Shown: one piece after another, positions 6,648 through 8,745 of the stretch
Position numbering within the stretch: position 1 is the first letter of the stretch
How the letters are laid out: every line of letters begins with the position of its first letter
Source: an archaeon
GTDB lineage: Archaea; Nanobdellota; Nanobdellia; Woesearchaeales; GW2011-AR9
Direction: 5' to 3'
Length of the DNA: 8,745 bases
Assembly (NCBI GenBank): GCA_020053615.1
Contig: JAGVMW010000183.1
Location: 1-8,745, forward strand
Program-made: the position numbers and the translations under genes
The notes under the pieces: generated by a model
What the model was told of the DNA's origin: nothing
The model's database searches: none
What the model saw: the letters and a program-made list of their open reading frames with translations, nothing else

Positions 6648-7010
6648 ATGAAACAAACGCAAAGATTAGATGAACTAGTGGAAAAAGCAGAAAGAATAAC
6701 TAGGGATCGGAGGTTGTACTCTTTTGTTTTAGGACAAAATCAATACAAATATACAGAAGATAATTACAAATTTCTTTTTACTGCTGAATGCTTTAGGGAT
6801 ATAGATGTTTTAATTCCAGTAAGAAGGAAGTTCGGCTTTCCATCAGGGAATATCCGATTGCATTCACACATATGCACTGATAGTTATCCTAGTGTAGGAA
6901 CTCCAGAAAAATCTTGCAGAGTAAGACTTCCCGTTTTTTATGATTATCAAGATACAGTGGCTAAACTAGGAGAATTTGTTATAAGGTATACTGCTAATTT
7001 TGAAAAATAA
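6648..7010 (+). CDS. Unassigned 120-residue protein, divergent from the TrmB gene
   Basis: I do not recognise the family. The protein starts with a charged helix (LDELVEKAERITRDRR), followed by alternating strand-like segments (YSFVLGQNQYKY, YKFLFTAECF, DIDVLIPV, CRVRLPVFYDY, GEFVIRYTANF), so an alpha/beta or mostly beta fold without membrane segments or signal peptide is likely. Three cysteines and the motif HSHICTDSYPS are visible; the spacing H-x-H-x7-S-x2 matches the JAB/MPN zinc motif, but the last ligand, normally Asp, is Thr, so the likeness may be chance. A good ribosome site and a dedicated promoter region with operator candidates shared with the TrmB-family gene argue that it is real and regulated. 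Confidence 0.7.
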   Translation: MKQTQRLDELVEKAERITRDRRLYSFVLGQNQYKYTEDNYKFLFTAECFRDIDVLIPVRRKFGFPSGNIRLHSHICTDSYPSVGTPEKSCRVRLPVFYDYQDTVAKLGEFVIRYTANFEK

Positions 7011-7120
7011 AACAATACTAACTCGGAACTCCCCCTTACGAACGACTAAAGCGACAAACTTTCTATACTAAACTGGAAATTCAAACTTTCCCACCTTCCA
7101 CTGCTCATTCACTAGCATTC

Positions 7121-7145
7121 ATCTCCAAAGATGAATCTTGGAGAT
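7121..7145. other. Imperfect hairpin in the 7011-7277 spacer
   Basis: ATCTCCAA (7121-7128) pairs with TTGGAGAT (7138-7145), and GAT/ATC extends the stem with one bulged base. A T run follows at 7169-7173. It could terminate the 120-residue gene or belong to a small RNA. The rest of 7011-7220 shows no ORF, tRNA or other repeat that I can support. Confidence 0.35.
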
Positions 7146-7223
7146 TTCTGCTTATTTGATTTAACGTGTTTTTCTAATTTCATTTAAATAGTTACCCCGC
7201 CATAATAGTCTAAAAACCAAAAG

Positions 7224-7232
7224 ATTTAAATA
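7224..7232 (+). promoter_or_regulatory. TATA element of the AbrB-MoxR operon
   Basis: ATTTAAATA on the plus strand, predicting transcription from about 7254, immediately before the palindrome at 7255-7268. A second TATA-like string (TATAAATA, 7271-7278) touches the start codon and is too close to serve this gene. Confidence 0.4.
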
Positions 7233-7254
7233 ATAGTTGTCATTCTGGCATAGT

Positions 7255-7268
7255 AAAGTTATAACTTT
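7255..7268. promoter_or_regulatory. Perfect 14-base palindrome, candidate operator
   Basis: AAAGTTATAACTTT is its own reverse complement. It begins at the predicted transcription start and ends nine bases before the ATG of an AbrB-like DNA-binding protein. Autoregulation by that protein is the simplest reading. Confidence 0.5.
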
Positions 7269-7277
7269 GGTATAAAT

Positions 7278-7415
7278 ATGAAACTGACCATAACGAAGAG
7301 AATTGCCAAGCAGGGAGGGAATCTGGTACTAATTATTCCGAAGAATATTCGCTCTTATCTAGAGCAAGGAGATTTAGTCGAATTAACTATCCAAAAACTG
7401 GAGGATAAAAAATGA
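7278..7415 (+). CDS. AbrB/MazE-like (SpoVT-AbrB domain) DNA-binding protein
   Basis: A 45-residue protein: MKLTITKRIAKQGGNLVLIIPKNIRSYLEQGDLVELTIQKLEDKK. The pattern (basic strand, K-x-GG-x-LVLIIPK, short helix, GDLVEL, final strand) is the swapped-hairpin AbrB/MazE fold, in which two chains interlock to bind DNA. In archaea such proteins are repressors or antitoxins. Its TGA overlaps the ATG of the AAA+ gene as ATGA, so the two are translationally coupled. No recognisable small toxin follows it, so I favour a repressor of this operon over a classical antitoxin. A perfect palindrome just upstream is the likely binding site. Confidence 0.82.
   Translation: MKLTITKRIAKQGGNLVLIIPKNIRSYLEQGDLVELTIQKLEDKK
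7400..7404 (+). promoter_or_regulatory. Shine-Dalgarno site of the AAA+ gene
   Basis: GGAGG seven bases before the ATG at 7412, inside the last codons of the AbrB-like gene. It fixes the AAA+ start and shows it is read from a shared mRNA. Confidence 0.75.
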
Positions 7416-8707
7416 GCGCACTTACTTATGATAATCTGAAGTTGCCGAATTATATTAATACCCGGCCTTTCTTTGCTAACCTTACGGTTTCGGATGGAAT
7501 TGTAGCTGCGGTTCCGGCAGGCCTGAGCCTGTTGCTGGTAGGAGATACCGGGTGCGGTAAGACACAGGCAGCCAGCGATATTTATTTCCATCTGTTCGGG
7601 GGGAATATTGCTGACGGGGGACAAGGAATTCTTATCCGCGTTAATCCAGAGATAGATATTTACAATGAAATTTTCACTCAGATAAATACGGGGGCGGGAA
7701 GGCGCGAATTGACTGAAAATATTAAAGCGCTTATTTATCGTGTAGAAGAGCTTAACCGTGCACCTCCAGTAGCGCAAAACCAATCTTTTGGATTAGGTGA
7801 TGGTGATATGGATTATAAAGGCAAGTCCATCTCTTTAGGACGGGAAGGATATCACCAACTCGTTGCTACTGCTAATTTGGGCAATGGAGAATTTGGCGGA
7901 ACCTTCAGAACCGATAAAGCCATGTACAATCGCCTGCATGTAGCCTTTGATTTTGATTATCCCCAATATAAGCCCACTGCTGAGGATAGATTTGAAATTG
8001 ATAAACGGAACGCTGATCCTAATGTAAAGAAAGCTTCTCCCAAAGATATTTCTGAGCTAATTATTGCCGCACATAAAGAGATAATCCAAAGAACTGCGGA
8101 CAAAGGAATAGAAGCCACAGCAGTAATGCATTATCTCAGCTTTGGGCTGGAAAATTGTTGGGAATATGAGCAGAAAGACAAAAGCTGGCCGCGCAAATGC
8201 CAGGGCTGCGGGCATAATTCTAATGATAATGCACTATGTTCATTAATCCGGGAGCCAAGCACTAGAACTTTGCAATCAACAGCACTATATGCAGCAGCAT
8301 TAGAGCACGTGGCTAAGCTCAAAGATCCGACAGTTAGTTTAGACCCGGTGGAATTGATGTTCAAATCTTTTGAGATGACTGGAGCATATCAATTTTTGTT
8401 AAATTCCGGTGTTTTGAAACAGAAATATGAGGATGATGTTCCGGCTATGATGCATGCAGTGGTTGAAGAGCTGAAGAAAGACTTCCGAGAAAATGAGGAA
8501 TACATCCTTACCGCAATGGAACAAGCTCAAAAAGGAATGAGAATAGTAAGTTTCTTTAAGAAGGATGGCCAGATTGGTGATTATGATAGCTTAAATAATA
8601 CCGCCAAAAAAAGCTTATCTCCGATTGAGCCATTTACAGACAAACGGTTGATAGGCACGGGATGGGTAACGAAATATTTAGATTTTGAGCTTAAGAGGGG
8701 TAATTAA
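7412..8707 (+). CDS. MoxR-type AAA+ ATPase with a four-cysteine segment
   Basis: The protein has 431 residues. Visible in order: Walker A GDTGCGKT (44-51); the MoxR-style Walker B region LIYRVEELNRAPP (107-119), where the usual Asp-Glu is Glu-Glu; sensor 1 VATANLGNGEFGGTF with Asn155; an arginine-finger candidate in YNRLHV (Arg174); and a sensor-2 region REPSTRT (280-286) leading into the helical lid. Just before sensor 2 is an unusual segment C249-x13-C263-x2-C266-x9-C276 that could bind zinc or an iron-sulfur cluster. Residues after about 325 form a further helical tail. MoxR ATPases act as chaperones that assemble or insert cofactors into partner complexes, usually with a VWA-domain protein encoded next door. 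It is coupled to the AbrB-like gene before it and is followed after one base by another gene. The substrate cannot be read from this window. Confidence 0.85.
   Translation: MSALTYDNLKLPNYINTRPFFANLTVSDGIVAAVPAGLSLLLVGDTGCGKTQAASDIYFHLFGGNIADGGQGILIRVNPEIDIYNEIFTQINTGAGRRELTENIKALIYRVEELNRAPPVAQNQSFGLGDGDMDYKGKSISLGREGYHQLVATANLGNGEFGGTFRTDKAMYNRLHVAFDFDYPQYKPTAEDRFEIDKRNADPNVKKASPKDISELIIAAHKEIIQRTADKGIEATAVMHYLSFGLENCWEYEQKDKSWPRKCQGCGHNSNDNALCSLIREPSTRTLQSTALYAAALEHVAKLKDPTVSLDPVELMFKSFEMTGAYQFLLNSGVLKQKYEDDVPAMMHAVVEELKKDFRENEEYILTAMEQAQKGMRIVSFFKKDGQIGDYDSLNNTAKKSLSPIEPFTDKRLIGTGWVTKYLDFELKRGN
8695..8701 (+). promoter_or_regulatory. Shine-Dalgarno-like site of the right-edge gene
   Basis: GAGGGGT, about seven bases before the ATG at 8709 and inside the end of the AAA+ gene. 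It supports translation of a third operon gene. Confidence 0.5.
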
Positions 8708-8708
8708 C

Positions 8709-8745
8709 ATGGTAGAAATCATCGGCGACCGGACCAGAAAAAGCA
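8709..8745 (+). CDS. Start of a third operon gene, cut by the window end
   Basis: The visible product is MVEIIGDRTRKS, open to the end of the window. The ATG comes one base after the TAA of the AAA+ gene and has a GAGGGG ribosome site, so it belongs to the same transcript. In MoxR loci this position often encodes a VWA-domain protein that works with the ATPase; twelve residues are too few to test that here. Confidence 0.6.
   Translation, partial: MVEIIGDRTRKS

Noticed and set aside
7011..7220. C/D-box small RNA or tRNA in the spacer
   Set aside because: No proper C box (RTGATGA) with matching CTGA D box and no cloverleaf could be found on either strand.
7355..7783. Minus-strand open frame across the AbrB/MoxR junction
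   Set aside because: It covers the Walker A and Walker B regions of the real gene in antisense and shows no coherent protein features.
1..8745. CRISPR array, insertion sequence or prophage
   Set aside because: No regularly spaced direct repeats, transposase motifs, terminal inverted repeats or phage structural genes are visible.

Overview
The window reads as a piece of an archaeal chromosome. Evidence: most first-in-transcript genes have an AT-rich TATA element centred about 26 bases before the ATG and no ribosome binding site (leaderless mRNAs), while genes inside operons carry GGAGG-type Shine-Dalgarno sites. The valyl-tRNA synthetase is of the archaeal (GLPTE) type, and there is a TrmB-family regulator. 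Low GC, short spacers and many small unassigned proteins would fit a DPANN-like lineage, but that placement is inference; only 'archaeon' is well supported.

Left part, minus strand (1-5804). A possible gene start sits at the extreme left edge. Next is valS (true start probably the ATG at 2543), then a pair of small ORFs (2602-2943 and 2944-3222) that lie in the same frame separated by one TAA and look like one gene split by a nonsense codon. Then comes a secreted protein with eight perfectly spaced 11-residue coiled-coil repeats followed by an HELSH zincin domain. A two-gene operon follows: a winged-helix/MNT-nucleotidyltransferase fusion (5113-5697) and an overlapping HEPN protein (4650-5129). 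This is an MNT-HEPN (HepT/MntA-like) toxin-antitoxin type pair in which several catalytic positions are altered.

Middle (5805-7277). A TrmB-family regulator on minus is divergent from an unassigned 120-residue gene on plus. The 129-base region between them holds both TATA elements and several candidate operator half-sites, including a perfect TGTTGTA/TACAACA inverted repeat. Bases 7011-7277 hold no convincing gene: there is an imperfect hairpin near 7121-7145, then the promoter of the next operon.

Right part, plus strand (7278-8745). A 45-residue AbrB/MazE-like DNA-binding protein, preceded by a perfect 14-base palindrome, overlaps by ATGA with a MoxR-type AAA+ ATPase that carries an unusual four-cysteine segment in front of its sensor-2 region. 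A third gene starts one base after the ATPase stop and runs off the end; in MoxR loci this place is often taken by a VWA-domain partner, but only 12 residues are visible. The AbrB-MoxR-X operon, the diverged MNT-HEPN pair and the hendecad-zincin protein are the parts most worth following up.
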